Source of the DNA: Flavobacterium erciyesense
GTDB lineage: Bacteria > Bacteroidota > Bacteroidia > Flavobacteriales > Flavobacteriaceae
Direction: 5' to 3'
Assembly: GCF_018069925.1 (NCBI RefSeq)
Contig: NZ_JAGPXB010000003.1
Span: 186,001 to 250,000, forward strand
DNA: 64,000 nt
The translations under genes and the position numbers were made by a program. The notes under the pieces were generated by a model. It had not been told where the DNA came from. It did no database searches and saw only the letters and a list, made by a program, of their open reading frames with translations. Numbering within the stretch: position 1 is the stretch's first letter; each line of letters starts with the position of its first letter. Below, in pieces: positions 45,084-55,208 of the stretch.

Positions 45084-45106
45084 ATACAACAGTTCGAACT
45101 AAATAT

Positions 45107-45150
45107 AAAAAAGCCGAAAAATAGAACTACACGATCTATTTTCGGCTTTT
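45107..45150. terminator. bidirectional terminator
   Basis: AAAAGCCGAAAAATAGA pairs with TCTATTTTCGGCTTTT. The stem has T runs on both sides and lies between the convergent exported protein and aldehyde dehydrogenase genes. Confidence 0.88.
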
Positions 45151-45171
45151 GTAATTACTGACATAAACGAT

Positions 45172-46524
45172 TTAACCTACAACTATCGATTTTACATTGA
45201 GAAATTCTTTTAGTCCTATCGCTCCAAGTTCTCTTCCGTATCCTGATTTTTTGATTCCACCAAAGGCTATTTGTGAATCAGATCGTACTAAAGAATTTAT
45301 AAAGACTGATCCCGCTTCAATTTTTCTGGCTAATTGCTGTGCTTTTTCTACATCTTCTGACCAAATAGCAGCTGCCAAACCATATCGATGTTGATTAGCG
45401 AGAGTAATGGCCTCTTCTTCATTTTTTGCACGAACAATTGCAGCTACAGGTCCAAATGTTTCTTCTTTAAAGGCAATATTGTCTGCCTGAACATGATCTA
45501 TAATTGTTGGTTGAAAATTACATTGTTCTCGCTCACCTCCTAAAAGTAATTGAGCACCTTGGTCTAAAGAAGTTCTTAATTGCAATTCTAGTTTTTCAGC
45601 CAAATCGATGCGAGCCAATGGCCCCATTTGATTTTGAGCATTCAAGGGATCGCCTTGTTGTATCTTTTTAACCTTTTTTATAAAAAGAGAAGTAAAATCA
45701 TTTGCAACTGATTCAGTAACAATAAATCGTTTGGCACAAATGCAAGCTTGGCCGGAATTGCCCATTCTAGATTGCGCAGCTACTGTAGCAGCAGCCTCTA
45801 AATTAGCATCATCCAAAACAATAAAAGCGTCAGATCCGCCAAGCTCTAAAACTGATTTTTTAATGTGTTTACCCGCCAACAAAGCTACAGCAGCGCCAGC
45901 TCCTTCACTACCTGTCAAGGTCACACCACATACAATATTGGATGCAATTACTTCCTCTACTTGAGGCACATCAATAGTGAGCTCTTGAAAAATACCTTCA
46001 GGAAAACCAGCCTCAAGAAACAATCGCTCAATTGCCTTAGCACATCCCATAACATTTGGTGCATGCTTCAGTAATGTTACATTTCCAGCCATTATTGTGG
46101 GAGCTGCATATCTAAATACTTGCCAAAAAGGATAATTCCAAGGCATAATTGCAAAAACTGCACCCAAAGGATCAAAGACGGTTTTACTATTAAATCTAGT
46201 AGAGTTAATTTCTTCTTTCAGTAATTGCTCTGCCTTTTCTGCATAATATTCGCAATTCAGTGCTGATTTTTCGATTTCGGCCTCACTTTCAGCTAAAACC
46301 TTTCCCATTTCGGAAGTAATTAGCAGCGCTAATTCCGTTTTATTTAACCGAAGTAAATCAGCTAAGCGTTTCATTTTTACTGTGCGATCATTGAAAGAAG
46401 TTGTTTTCCAATAATGAAACCCTTTATCAGCAAGACTTATTTTTTGACGAAGTTGTACCGAAGTTAAAATAGGGTGTGTCCCAACGATCTCTTGGGTATA
46501 AGGATTGATTGATTTGAAAATCAT
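45172..46524 (-). CDS. NAD(P)-dependent aldehyde dehydrogenase (succinate-semialdehyde dehydrogenase-like)
   Basis: The 450-residue enzyme has the Rossmann part with MPWNYPFWQVFRYAAPTIMAGN, the catalytic Glu in LELGGSDAFIVLDDA, the catalytic Cys in NSGQACICAKRF, and the C-terminal FGGIKKSGYGRELG. It is in the subgroup often annotated as GabD/succinate-semialdehyde dehydrogenase, but the aldehyde is not fixed by sequence. At 450 residues it is at the short end for this group. It is alone, with the hybrid kinase gene upstream on the same strand (85 bp). Confidence 0.93.
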   Translation of the reverse strand: MIFKSINPYTQEIVGTHPILTSVQLRQKISLADKGFHYWKTTSFNDRTVKMKRLADLLRLNKTELALLITSEMGKVLAESEAEIEKSALNCEYYAEKAEQLLKEEINSTRFNSKTVFDPLGAVFAIMPWNYPFWQVFRYAAPTIMAGNVTLLKHAPNVMGCAKAIERLFLEAGFPEGIFQELTIDVPQVEEVIASNIVCGVTLTGSEGAGAAVALLAGKHIKKSVLELGGSDAFIVLDDANLEAAATVAAQSRMGNSGQACICAKRFIVTESVANDFTSLFIKKVKKIQQGDPLNAQNQMGPLARIDLAEKLELQLRTSLDQGAQLLLGGEREQCNFQPTIIDHVQADNIAFKEETFGPVAAIVRAKNEEEAITLANQHRYGLAAAIWSEDVEKAQQLARKIEAGSVFINSLVRSDSQIAFGGIKKSGYGRELGAIGLKEFLNVKSIVVG

Positions 46525-46609
46525 ACAAGTATTTTTTCTGGTAAATTTAAGTCTAATTTATAAAACATAAACCCAACAAAAACATAAATACTATCTGTAA
46601 AAGCTTGTT

Positions 46610-48733
46610 CTAGTTTCTTGAAGATTGCGTAAAATCAGCAAAAACAGAGTCAAGAATCTCAAATACTTTTTCTTTTTGAAGTGGTTTAGAAATGTAAGAA
46701 GTAAATCCAAACTGCATAATTTTCTCCCTATCTTCAACAGAAGAGTATGCGGTATGCGCAATAATTGGCAAATCGGGACGGTTCATCCTAATTTGTTCAA
46801 AAGCCTCATAGCCATTAAGTACTGGCATTTTTAAGTCCATAAAAACCAAACTAATATCTTTATGCTCATTGCACATAGCAACTGCTTCTTGACCATTTGT
46901 GGCACGAAGAACAGTGTGTTTTTTATGTTGAATTAATTTTTTTAGTAATAGATAGTTTACGTTATCATCCTCAGCAACTAAAATCACTTCATCATCAGTA
47001 CCTTGCACTAAAGCTGGAGTTTTTAAGGACGTTACTAAAGCTACATTTTCATCAATTACTAGCGGAATGGTAAATGAGAAAATAGAGCCTTTACCTATAG
47101 CGGATTTTACTGCAATTTTTCCACCTAACATTTCAACATAAGCTTTGGTAATAGATAGCCCAAGACCTAGACCTGTCAATTCTGGAGAGATTGTAGCTTC
47201 TATTTGTCGAAATCGATCAAAAATCACTTTCAGGTAATCTTTACTAATACCATTGCCCGTATCCTCAACAGTGAATTCTAAAAAACCTTTCTTTTTATGC
47301 ACTGAATAACCAAAATTGATCGACCCTGACTCTGTAAATTTAATTGCATTGGTAATCAAATTGATCAATATTTGCTTGAGTTTCGTTTCGTCTGTTAGTA
47401 CTTTTTGTTCTAATGGTTTCGAGGAAGTCTTTAAGTAAAAAGCAATTTCTTTTGATGGTGGAATGGTGACTTTTAAAGAGGAATACAACTCTTTCATACA
47501 AGCCTCAAGATCTACAGCTGCATAATTGGGAACAATTTGATTAGCATCAATTTTAGACATTTCAATTAAATCTTCAATAATAGACACTAAGTTTGAACCA
47601 CTATCTTTAATAATTTTTAGGTACTGTTTTTTCTCGTTTTCCGATAAACTGTCGTCTCCCAATAAATCACTGAAACCCATAATGGCATTCATTGGGGTTC
47701 GGATTTCGTGTGACAAATTTGCAAGGAAAGATGATTTTAGGTTATCACTTTCTTCCGCTTTACGTTTTGCTTTCTCAAGTTGTTTTCGTTGAATGTTATT
47801 TTCTTCAAATAAATTACCAATATAACCAAATTCACCTGGTACTTTTTTTAAGGCACTAATTGCAGATTGATTGGTCGTTTCTAATATGCTTTTAACTAGT
47901 TTTAAAGGATCGTACACCCATTTTTTGGTACAAAATACGTAAATTAGAATACTGAGAAGCGAAACTAATAATACCACAAAAAGAATTTCTTTTGTATTTT
48001 TATAATTAAGGGTAAATGGCCGCTTAAAAAGCAACTTGCTAGTAGTTTGATTTTTCCAATCTTTCAAATCCAAAACTACCACAATCCACTTATCCTCTTT
48101 TTCGAGTATGTAGTTTGAGTTCACAGGAACAACCTCCGAACTACTAATTCGTCCTAAAGAGTTAAAAAAAACTTGATCCAACAATCTCGCAATTATGAAA
48201 TAACCTTCGGGTTTTGTTTTGTTTTTTTTTGGATCAGAAGCAGGATGAATTGTAGCAGAAAACACTTCAACAATACCCTCGGGTACTGACAAATAAAAGC
48301 GTTTCAATCTCGATCTACGTACTGCTTTTAAAATTTCTGGAGAAATTTCAATTCCATTTTTTAATTTTTTTGTTCCTGTTTTGTTGATCAACTGCGAGTC
48401 TAGTCCATAAATTCCAATATAATCAGCTTCGTAAGCATCAAACTCTTTGACAATATTTTGCTGAAACCATTGTTCATCTTTAGACTTTGTAAATTGAACT
48501 AGTTCATCCCAATACGTAACATCAATGATAGTAGCAGTAGCTGTTTTTGAATTTAAACGAAAGAGTGATTTGACCTCTTTTTCATATTGTTGATAGGTAG
48601 TGTCGTAAAAATGTCGTTCTTCCTGAACAGTGTAGAGATAAAGTGTAATGTATATAAATATGAAAAAAAGTGTTGTTGATGCAATCAACAAAATTAACTT
48701 GGAGTAGGTATTTAAATGACAAAATTTATTCAT
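46610..48733 (-). CDS. hybrid sensor histidine kinase/response regulator with extracellular sensor domain
   Basis: The 707-residue protein has two membrane helices at about 12-34 and 248-268 enclosing a 210-residue periplasmic domain that looks like CHASE4 (TATATIIDVTYWDELVQFTKSKDEQWFQQNI). A HisKA domain follows with FLANLSHEIRTPMNAIMGFSDLLG, a HATPase with NLITNAIKFTESG and DTGNGISKDYL, and a C-terminal receiver with AEDDN, FMDLKMPVLNG and KP. The receiver allows internal phosphotransfer; no Hpt domain is seen. Its ligand is unknown. Confidence 0.93.
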   Translation of the reverse strand: MNKFCHLNTYSKLILLIASTTLFFIFIYITLYLYTVQEERHFYDTTYQQYEKEVKSLFRLNSKTATATIIDVTYWDELVQFTKSKDEQWFQQNIVKEFDAYEADYIGIYGLDSQLINKTGTKKLKNGIEISPEILKAVRRSRLKRFYLSVPEGIVEVFSATIHPASDPKKNKTKPEGYFIIARLLDQVFFNSLGRISSSEVVPVNSNYILEKEDKWIVVVLDLKDWKNQTTSKLLFKRPFTLNYKNTKEILFVVLLVSLLSILIYVFCTKKWVYDPLKLVKSILETTNQSAISALKKVPGEFGYIGNLFEENNIQRKQLEKAKRKAEESDNLKSSFLANLSHEIRTPMNAIMGFSDLLGDDSLSENEKKQYLKIIKDSGSNLVSIIEDLIEMSKIDANQIVPNYAAVDLEACMKELYSSLKVTIPPSKEIAFYLKTSSKPLEQKVLTDETKLKQILINLITNAIKFTESGSINFGYSVHKKKGFLEFTVEDTGNGISKDYLKVIFDRFRQIEATISPELTGLGLGLSITKAYVEMLGGKIAVKSAIGKGSIFSFTIPLVIDENVALVTSLKTPALVQGTDDEVILVAEDDNVNYLLLKKLIQHKKHTVLRATNGQEAVAMCNEHKDISLVFMDLKMPVLNGYEAFEQIRMNRPDLPIIAHTAYSSVEDREKIMQFGFTSYISKPLQKEKVFEILDSVFADFTQSSRN

Positions 48734-48967
48734 AAATCGGAAAAACCATTACATCAAATTAATAAAATTGTATTTTTTTGTAAGATATATCACTTTTTTT
48801 AGCGCGTGCAAGTTAGCTCTTTTTATCTTAAAAAAAAACATCTTATGATTTTTAAAAAAAACAACAAATAAATAACCTCTTACACATCAATACGATAGCA
48901 AAACCCTAGCAATAGTTGGGTGTTACAAGACAAGTCCATTTTTTCAAATCTCGTAGAAATAAAAAAA
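48734..48967. other. intergenic region without recognisable genes
   Basis: This AT-rich stretch runs from the hybrid kinase start to the terminator of the carboxyltransferase gene. I find no ORF, RNA gene or clear promoter in it. Confidence 0.5.
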
Positions 48968-49020
48968 TCCTCATCAAAAACATGAATACTTAAACAAGTA
49001 CATTCCGTTTTTGATGAGGA
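48968..49020 (-). terminator. terminator of the acyl-CoA carboxylase operon
   Basis: TCCTCATCAAAAAC and GTTTTTGATGAGGA form a perfect 14-bp stem with a 25-nt loop. On the minus strand it is followed by a T run, 32 bp after the last gene of the operon. Confidence 0.88.
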
Positions 49021-49052
49021 AAATCTTATTGATACTGCTTCCAATATAGGAT

Positions 49053-50594
49053 TTACAGCGGAATATTACCGTGCTTTCTTTTAGGTAATACGACCTCTTT
49101 TGTTTCTAACATACTAAAGGCTTTCAATAACTTTCGTCTTGTATCTTGAGGATGAATGACCTCATCGATGAATCCGCGTTGCGCTGCTGTATATGGGTTT
49201 GCAAACAAATTGGCATACTCCGCCTCTTTTTCAAGTAATTTTGCTTCGTGATCAGCGGCTTCGTTTATTTCCTTTTTAAAGATAATTTCAGAGGCGCCTT
49301 TTGCTCCCATAACTGCGATTTCGGCAGTAGGCCAAGCAAAATTCATATCGGCTCCAATGTGCTTGGAGTTCATTACATCATAAGCACCACCATATGCTTT
49401 TCTGGTAATCAAAGTGACCCTTGGCACTGTAGCTTCACTTAAAGCATACAATAGTTTAGCGCCATGAATAATAATGCCATTCCACTCTTGATCTGTTCCA
49501 GGTAAAAAACCAGGTACATCTACAAGAACGAGTAACGGAATATTGAATGCATCGCAGAAACGAGTAAAACGAGCAGCTTTTTTAGAACTGTTAACATCCA
49601 AACAACCTGCCAAAACCATAGGTTGATTGGCTATGATACCAATACTTTTTCCACCTAAACGTGCAAAGCCAACTATAATATTTTCGGCATAATTTTTATG
49701 AATTTCAAAAAACGAATCGGCATCAATTACCCCTTTTATTACCTCATGCATATCATAAGGTTTGTTGGGATTATCTGGAATAATTTGCTCTAATTGTTCA
49801 CGTAATTCCGTATCCAATTGATATGGTAAATCAGCTGCTTTTTCTTTATTACTTTGAGGCAAATAACTTAACAAACGCTTCAAATCATCCAAACATTGCA
49901 CATCATTTGTAGAAGTGATGTGTGCCACACCAGATTTAGTTGAATGAGTACTTGCACCTCCTAATTCCTCTGAAGTTACCGTTTCATTTGTAACCGTTTT
50001 AACTACGTTTGGACCGGTAACAAACATATAACTTGTATCCTCGACCATCATCGTAAAATCAGTCATAGCAGGAGAATATACTGCACCACCAGCGCAAGGT
50101 CCCATTATAGCTGATATTTGTGGGATAACACCACTTGCTTGTACATTACGGTAAAAAATATCAGCATAACCACCCAAAGAGCGAACACCTTCTTGAATTC
50201 GAGCACCACCAGAATCATTTAAACCAATCATAGGTACGCTCATTTTAACAGCCATATCCATGATTTTACAAATTTTCTCGGCTTGTGTCTCTGACAAAGA
50301 ACCTCCAAAAACAGTAAAGTCTTGAGCAAAAACGCATACCAATCGGCCATTGATCGTGCCATAGCCTGTAATTACACCATCACCGTAATACTGCTCTTTT
50401 TCCATTCCAAAATCGGTAGTGCGATGGGTAACAAGCATCCCGATTTCTTCAAATGAACCTTCGTCAAGCAAATATTCTACGCGCTCTCTTGCTGTAAGCT
50501 TTTTGTTGGCGTGTTGTTTGGCAATTCTGTTTTTACCTCCACCCAAATGCGCTTCGGCTATTTTATCGTTTAAAATTTTTATTTTGTCTTTCAT
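49053..50594 (-). CDS. acyl-CoA carboxylase, carboxyltransferase (beta) subunit
   Basis: The 513-residue protein has the two crotonase-fold halves of the carboxyltransferase family, with [63 protein letters not shown] and the second-half [35 protein letters not shown]. It is closest to propionyl-CoA carboxylase beta/methylmalonyl-CoA decarboxylase alpha types. It transfers the carboxyl group from carboxybiotin to an acyl-CoA. It is the last of three genes that encode carrier, carboxylase and transferase. Confidence 0.95.
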   Translation of the reverse strand: MKDKIKILNDKIAEAHLGGGKNRIAKQHANKKLTARERVEYLLDEGSFEEIGMLVTHRTTDFGMEKEQYYGDGVITGYGTINGRLVCVFAQDFTVFGGSLSETQAEKICKIMDMAVKMSVPMIGLNDSGGARIQEGVRSLGGYADIFYRNVQASGVIPQISAIMGPCAGGAVYSPAMTDFTMMVEDTSYMFVTGPNVVKTVTNETVTSEELGGASTHSTKSGVAHITSTNDVQCLDDLKRLLSYLPQSNKEKAADLPYQLDTELREQLEQIIPDNPNKPYDMHEVIKGVIDADSFFEIHKNYAENIIVGFARLGGKSIGIIANQPMVLAGCLDVNSSKKAARFTRFCDAFNIPLLVLVDVPGFLPGTDQEWNGIIIHGAKLLYALSEATVPRVTLITRKAYGGAYDVMNSKHIGADMNFAWPTAEIAVMGAKGASEIIFKKEINEAADHEAKLLEKEAEYANLFANPYTAAQRGFIDEVIHPQDTRRKLLKAFSMLETKEVVLPKRKHGNIPL

Positions 50595-50647
50595 CTTTAT
50601 CTTTTTTAGCTAGAACTAATATTTCTTCTTTAATCACAAAAGAAAAT

Positions 50648-52087
50648 TTAGTTTGGCAATCGTACCATTTTTTGATCTTCAAAATACTGTTTCAAAGCTA
50701 CTAAAGCTGCAATTTGAGCTTCTTTTTGAGTTTGATCTTTTAACTTTTCAGGGCTGTAATATTTTTTAACAAAATGAGTATCAAAATCTCCCGAACGGAA
50801 AGCTTCATGCTCAAAAACAAATTTCCCAAAAGGCAAGGTAGTTTCGACTCCTTTAACTTGATAATCGGCTATTGCTTTGATCATGATTTGAATAGCTTCT
50901 TCACGGGTTTGACCGTAAGTGATTAGTTTAGCCAACATGGGATCATAGTAAATAGGAATATCCATACCTTGTTCAAAACCATTATCAACACGTACACCTT
51001 CGCCTTCAGGCAATTGATATACCTCTAAATTACCTACGCTTGGCAAAAAGTCATTTAAAGGATCCTCAGCATACACGCGCAACTCCATGGCGTGACCTAA
51101 AATTTTTAAATCTTCTTGTTTCATAGCCAAAGCCTCGCCACGAGCTACTTTTATTTGAAGTTCAACTAAATCAGTACCCGAGATCAATTCTGTAACCGGA
51201 TGCTCTACTTGCAAACGCGTATTCATTTCAAGGAAATAGAAATTTAGGTTTTCATCTAATAAAAACTCAACTGTTCCTGCTCCCAAATAATCACAAGATT
51301 TGGCTACCAAAACAGCCGCTTCTCCCATTCTTTTTCGCAATTCAGGCGTTAACACAGATGAAGGAGCTTCTTCAATTACTTTTTGATGACGGCGCTGAAT
51401 GCTACACTCTCTTTCAAAAAAGTACAATACATTACCATGACTGTCTGCCATGATTTGAATTTCGATGTGTCGTGGTGAGCCTACGTATTTTTCGATAAAA
51501 ACAGAACCATCGCCAAAAGCTGCTACTGCTTCACTGATAGCACGATCCATTTGCGATTCAAAGTCTGATTCTTGCTCTACCACACGCATCCCTTTTCCTC
51601 CGCCACCTGCAGAGGCTTTGATTAAAATAGGAAACCCAATTTCTTGAGCAACTAATTTGGCTTTTTCAACATCGGTAATAGCTTGATCATATCCCGGCAC
51701 CATCGGGATATTGTATTGTTTAACAGCCTCTTTAGCCGCTAATTTGCTTCCCATTACATGAATTGCTTTTGATTTCGGGCCAATGAATATGATATTATTT
51801 TTTTCACACTCTTCAGCAAAATCAGCATTTTCACTCAAAAATCCATATCCTGGGTGAATAGCATCTACGTGAAGTGACAATGCTACTTCAATAATTTTAT
51901 TTCCCAATAAATAAGACTCACTTGAAGGCGCAGCGCCAATACAAACGGCTTCGTCAGCAAACTTAACATGAGGTGCATTACGATCAATGGTAGAATATAC
52001 GGCTACTGTTTTTATGCCCATTTTTTGTGCGGTTTTCATCACTCTAATAGCAATTTCACCTCTATTGGCAACTAGTATTTTTTTCAT
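50648..52087 (-). CDS. accC: biotin carboxylase subunit of acyl-CoA carboxylase
   Basis: The 479-residue protein has the N-terminal fold KILVANRGEIAIRVMKTA, the ATP-grasp loop KASAGGGGKGMRVV, ECSIQRRHQKVIEEAPS, FLEMNTRLQVEHPVTE and the C-terminal biotin carboxylase domain. It carboxylates biotin on the carrier protein using ATP and bicarbonate. It lies between the carrier gene and the carboxyltransferase gene, with 96- and 53-bp gaps. In a second role it could serve acetyl-CoA carboxylase, but the operon context favours an acyl-CoA carboxylase of the propionyl type. Confidence 0.95.
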   Translation of the reverse strand: MKKILVANRGEIAIRVMKTAQKMGIKTVAVYSTIDRNAPHVKFADEAVCIGAAPSSESYLLGNKIIEVALSLHVDAIHPGYGFLSENADFAEECEKNNIIFIGPKSKAIHVMGSKLAAKEAVKQYNIPMVPGYDQAITDVEKAKLVAQEIGFPILIKASAGGGGKGMRVVEQESDFESQMDRAISEAVAAFGDGSVFIEKYVGSPRHIEIQIMADSHGNVLYFFERECSIQRRHQKVIEEAPSSVLTPELRKRMGEAAVLVAKSCDYLGAGTVEFLLDENLNFYFLEMNTRLQVEHPVTELISGTDLVELQIKVARGEALAMKQEDLKILGHAMELRVYAEDPLNDFLPSVGNLEVYQLPEGEGVRVDNGFEQGMDIPIYYDPMLAKLITYGQTREEAIQIMIKAIADYQVKGVETTLPFGKFVFEHEAFRSGDFDTHFVKKYYSPEKLKDQTQKEAQIAALVALKQYFEDQKMVRLPN

Positions 52088-52183
52088 TTTTTAAATTTTA
52101 ACGGAGTAATTAGTTTTAAAATATATCACAACAGACTCTTTAGCTGTGCAAAATTTTAAGCCAGTAAAACTTTAGGTAGGTAC

Positions 52184-52669
52184 TTATTCAAATTCAATTA
52201 AAAGCTGTCCTTTATCAACCGCATCACCTGTTTGCACAGCAATGGTTTTGATCACTCCATCTCTTGGCGATAAAAAACTGTTCTCCATTTTCATGGCACC
52301 TAGAATGATCAAATTGTCATTTTCTTGGACCGTTTGACCTACAACTACATTAATTTCGAGAATTAATCCCGGCATTGGAGCTTTGATCGCGTTAATTTGT
52401 TTGGAAAGCCCTGTTTCAAAGCCCATCTCCTTAATCAAAGTATCAAGTGGATTGGCAATATCGACTTCAAATACCGAATTATTGACTTTGACAGTGTATT
52501 TTTTTTGAAGAAAATCAGCAGCTAAAATAGCTACTTCATAAGGTTTGCTATCGTGTAAAACATGATATGCATTAGAACTTAAATGCACGGCATCAAGTTG
52601 ATTCGTACTTTCCTGATCCAAATCAAAAAGGAAAGTATCGTTTACGTTCACTTTATAAGTAGTACTCAT
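52184..52669 (-). CDS. biotin carboxyl carrier protein of acyl-CoA carboxylase
   Basis: The 161-residue protein ends in a biotinyl domain with the target Lys in ILGAMKMENSFLSP, preceded by IKAPMPGLILEINVVVGQTVQENDNL. The N-terminal 80 residues (YKVNVNDTFLFDLDQ...) are the usual partner-binding extension. The lysine should be biotinylated by BirA. It is the first gene of the three-gene carboxylase operon. A 12-bp palindrome lies in its upstream region. Confidence 0.93.
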   Translation of the reverse strand: MSTTYKVNVNDTFLFDLDQESTNQLDAVHLSSNAYHVLHDSKPYEVAILAADFLQKKYTVKVNNSVFEVDIANPLDTLIKEMGFETGLSKQINAIKAPMPGLILEINVVVGQTVQENDNLIILGAMKMENSFLSPRDGVIKTIAVQTGDAVDKGQLLIEFE

Positions 52670-52704
52670 TGTTTACTTTTTTAGAATCGTAAAAATAAGT
52701 AAAA

Positions 52705-52716
52705 GAAAACGTTTTC
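52705..52716. promoter_or_regulatory. 12-bp palindrome GAAAACGTTTTC, possible operator
   Basis: GAAAACGTTTTC is its own reverse complement and lies 36 bp before the start of the carboxylase operon, on the edge of the likely promoter. LacI-family operators often have an AACGTT core, so a repressor site is possible; this is inference. Confidence 0.4.
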
Positions 52717-52762
52717 GTAAACCAAAAAATCACTTTTTTGGTCGTGTAAACAAGGATTATTT

Positions 52763-54964
52763 TTAAAGTACAAGCAAGCCGTAATCGCGCAGTGTTCTAA
52801 TTGGTTTAGAGAACCAAAACAGTTCAAAGTCTTCAAGAGTTAGTTCAAAATCGGATTTTATTTCTTGAAAAGTATAAACTTTAGTTTGAGACACCGAAAT
52901 TCTTTCAAGCAACTGTTGCAACCACTCTCCTTCATGGGCACTGGTTTGAATTGAAAAACTTTCTTTTTTATCATGAAATGTAAAAGACATCATATCCCAC
53001 GTACGACCTTTTTTAGACTTTGTAAATGCTTCTGCAAAAGGTTTTCCTCCTAACCAAACTACTTTTGCTGTAGGCTTAGTAGAAAAATCTTCTGCTTCAT
53101 TTAAGGCATTAAAGATAAAATCAGGATGAATTTTGGTTTTCGGGATTTTGAACTCAAACCAATCCTGTAAAGGATAATCAAAACAAATGCCGTGCATAAA
53201 ATTGAAGAGGGATTTCTTTAATCCAAAACTAAATTGATCATGATCAATCCCCGTTGCATCCGTATAATTGATATCGTTGTTGGCAAAAGTACCAATAGCT
53301 TCCGTTTCCTTTTTTACACCAAATTTTTCGGGATACATCCCAACAGGGCTGTGAGCTGTCATGGCAAATTGATGCCAAAATCCTGATTGTAAAATTCCCG
53401 CTTCGAACAATTGACGCACCATTTCAAGACTATCAATGGTTTCTTGAACCGTTTGGGTAGGATAGCCATACATTAAATACGCATGTACCATTACTCCTGC
53501 TTCAGTAAAATGGCGTGTAACTCGTGCTACTTGCTCTACCGTAACTCCTTTATCAATCAACTTTAACAATCGATCAGAAGCAACTTCGAGTCCGCCCGAA
53601 ACCGCAATACAACCTGATGCTTTGAGCAATAAACATAAATCTTTGGTAAAACTTTTTTCAAAACGAATGTTCGTCCACCAAGTGACGGATAATTTTCTTC
53701 GCAGGATCTCTTGAGCCAATGCTCGCATTAAAGCTGGCGGAGCGGCTTCGTCAACAAAGTGAAAACCATTTTCGCCCGTTTGTGCAATCATTTCCTCCAT
53801 TCGATCGCAGAGTAATGAGGCAGCAACAGGTTCGTAAATTTTGATGTAATCTAATGAAATATCACAAAAAGTACATTTGCCCCAATAGCAACCGTGCGCC
53901 ATGGTAAGCTTATTCCATCTGCCATCGCTCCACATGCGGTGCATCGGATTGACAATTTCGATTACCGAAATGTATTTATCTAAAAGTAAATCAGAATAAT
54001 CAGGCGTACCCACTTGGGATTGCTTGTAATCTGGTTTAGTGGAATTGTTTTTATAAACTACTTGACCATTTTCAAGTAAAAAAGTTCTTTTATAGGTCTT
54101 AACTCCCCCTTCGGGGGCTGGGGGGCTTATTAGTTCTTCAATAGGTGTTTCGCCATCATCTAACGTAATAAAATCAAAAAACTCAAAAACGCGTGTGTCA
54201 CAAAGGGAACGCAATTCCGTATTAGGAAAACCGCCTCCCATTGAAATTTTAATCTCAGGAAAATGTTTCTTAACCCATTGCGCACAGCGAAAAGCAGAGT
54301 ACAAATTTCCTGGAAAGGGCACCGATATCAAAAACAAAGTGGGCTGTACTTTTTCAATTCTTTCTTTTAGAAGAGAAAACAAAACCGAATCGATGTAAGT
54401 AGGCTCCTGCTGCAAGGCTTCGTATAATTCATCAAAAGAATTGGCGCTTCGACCCAATCGCTCGGCATAGCGACTGAAACCAAAATTAGCATCGACACAT
54501 TCTACTATAAAATCTGAAATATCTTCGAGATATAAAGTGGCTAAGTGCTTCGCTTTATCCTGAGTTCCCATTGTTCCGAATGCCCAATCGAGTTCTTCTA
54601 ATTGTGCAAAGCGTGAAGCTTCTGGCAAAAAATCTTCTTGACAAATTTGAAGCGCTAATGTTGGATTCTTCCCTTGCAAAAAAGCAATTACGGGATTAAT
54701 CGTTTTTAAGTACTCGTCTTGTAACGCAAAAATTCGTTTGGAATTATCTGAGATCTCTCCAGCTTTAAATTTTTGACTTCCTACCTCAAACAAATCTGTT
54801 AATCCTTCCTTCGAAAACAATTTTAAAATCACCTCTATACCCAAATCTGCCTGAACAGACTCAATATTTTTGGTATTCAGAAATCCTTTAATATACGCCG
54901 TTGCCGGATACGGGGTATTCAGTTGAGTAAAAGGCGGCGTGATGAGGAAAAGTTTCGCTTTCAA
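52763..54964 (-). CDS. B12-binding-domain radical SAM protein
   Basis: The 733-residue protein has an N-terminal cobalamin-binding-like region (LFLITPPFTQLNTPYPATAYIKGFLNTK; later KISMGGGFPNTELRSL) and a radical SAM core at about 350-560. The cluster motif reads CYWGKCTFC, that is CX4CX2C rather than the usual CX3CX2C. The C-terminal 180 residues include a small domain ending in LRDYGLLVL. The family acts on varied substrates (methylations, cyclisations), so the reaction is unknown. A short GC-rich palindromic insert encodes PPAPEGGVKT in frame at about residues 278-288. It stands alone with its own -7 box. Confidence 0.9.
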   Translation of the reverse strand: MKAKLFLITPPFTQLNTPYPATAYIKGFLNTKNIESVQADLGIEVILKLFSKEGLTDLFEVGSQKFKAGEISDNSKRIFALQDEYLKTINPVIAFLQGKNPTLALQICQEDFLPEASRFAQLEELDWAFGTMGTQDKAKHLATLYLEDISDFIVECVDANFGFSRYAERLGRSANSFDELYEALQQEPTYIDSVLFSLLKERIEKVQPTLFLISVPFPGNLYSAFRCAQWVKKHFPEIKISMGGGFPNTELRSLCDTRVFEFFDFITLDDGETPIEELISPPAPEGGVKTYKRTFLLENGQVVYKNNSTKPDYKQSQVGTPDYSDLLLDKYISVIEIVNPMHRMWSDGRWNKLTMAHGCYWGKCTFCDISLDYIKIYEPVAASLLCDRMEEMIAQTGENGFHFVDEAAPPALMRALAQEILRRKLSVTWWTNIRFEKSFTKDLCLLLKASGCIAVSGGLEVASDRLLKLIDKGVTVEQVARVTRHFTEAGVMVHAYLMYGYPTQTVQETIDSLEMVRQLFEAGILQSGFWHQFAMTAHSPVGMYPEKFGVKKETEAIGTFANNDINYTDATGIDHDQFSFGLKKSLFNFMHGICFDYPLQDWFEFKIPKTKIHPDFIFNALNEAEDFSTKPTAKVVWLGGKPFAEAFTKSKKGRTWDMMSFTFHDKKESFSIQTSAHEGEWLQQLLERISVSQTKVYTFQEIKSDFELTLEDFELFWFSKPIRTLRDYGLLVL
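54100..54130. repeat. GC-rich palindromic element inside the radical SAM gene
   Basis: CTCCCCCTTCGGGGG at about 54103-54117 followed by CTGGGGGGCT is a strong GC hairpin in a gene that is otherwise AT-rich. Translated on the minus strand it gives Pro-Pro-Ala-Pro-Glu-Gly-Gly-Val-Lys in frame. I recall intergenic elements of this type in Bacteroidota genomes. Confidence 0.6.
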
Positions 54965-54980
54965 GAGGAAAAGTTTTGTG

Positions 54981-54988
54981 CAAAAATA
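54981..54988 (-). promoter_or_regulatory. -7 promoter box (TATTTTTG) of the radical SAM gene
   Basis: TATTTTTG on the minus strand fits TAnnTTTG and lies 16 bp before the start. No -33 TTG is seen. Confidence 0.5.
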
Positions 54989-55208
54989 AGGGATAATTAT
55001 GGTGTTTTTTGAAAAATATTTTTGAGGTTAAAAGTGAAATCCACTAACTTAATAGTATTAAAAAACTAGAAGCCAAATGAAATGGAGTCAACACGATGTA
55101 AATCGCTTGAAAAAAAACAGCCATAACGTTCCCGCGCAAAAAGTAGTTTAGGACTAATTTAAACCTAGAACAAAACTTGCCTGTAGGTTTTTGTGCATCG
55201 TTTTTTGG

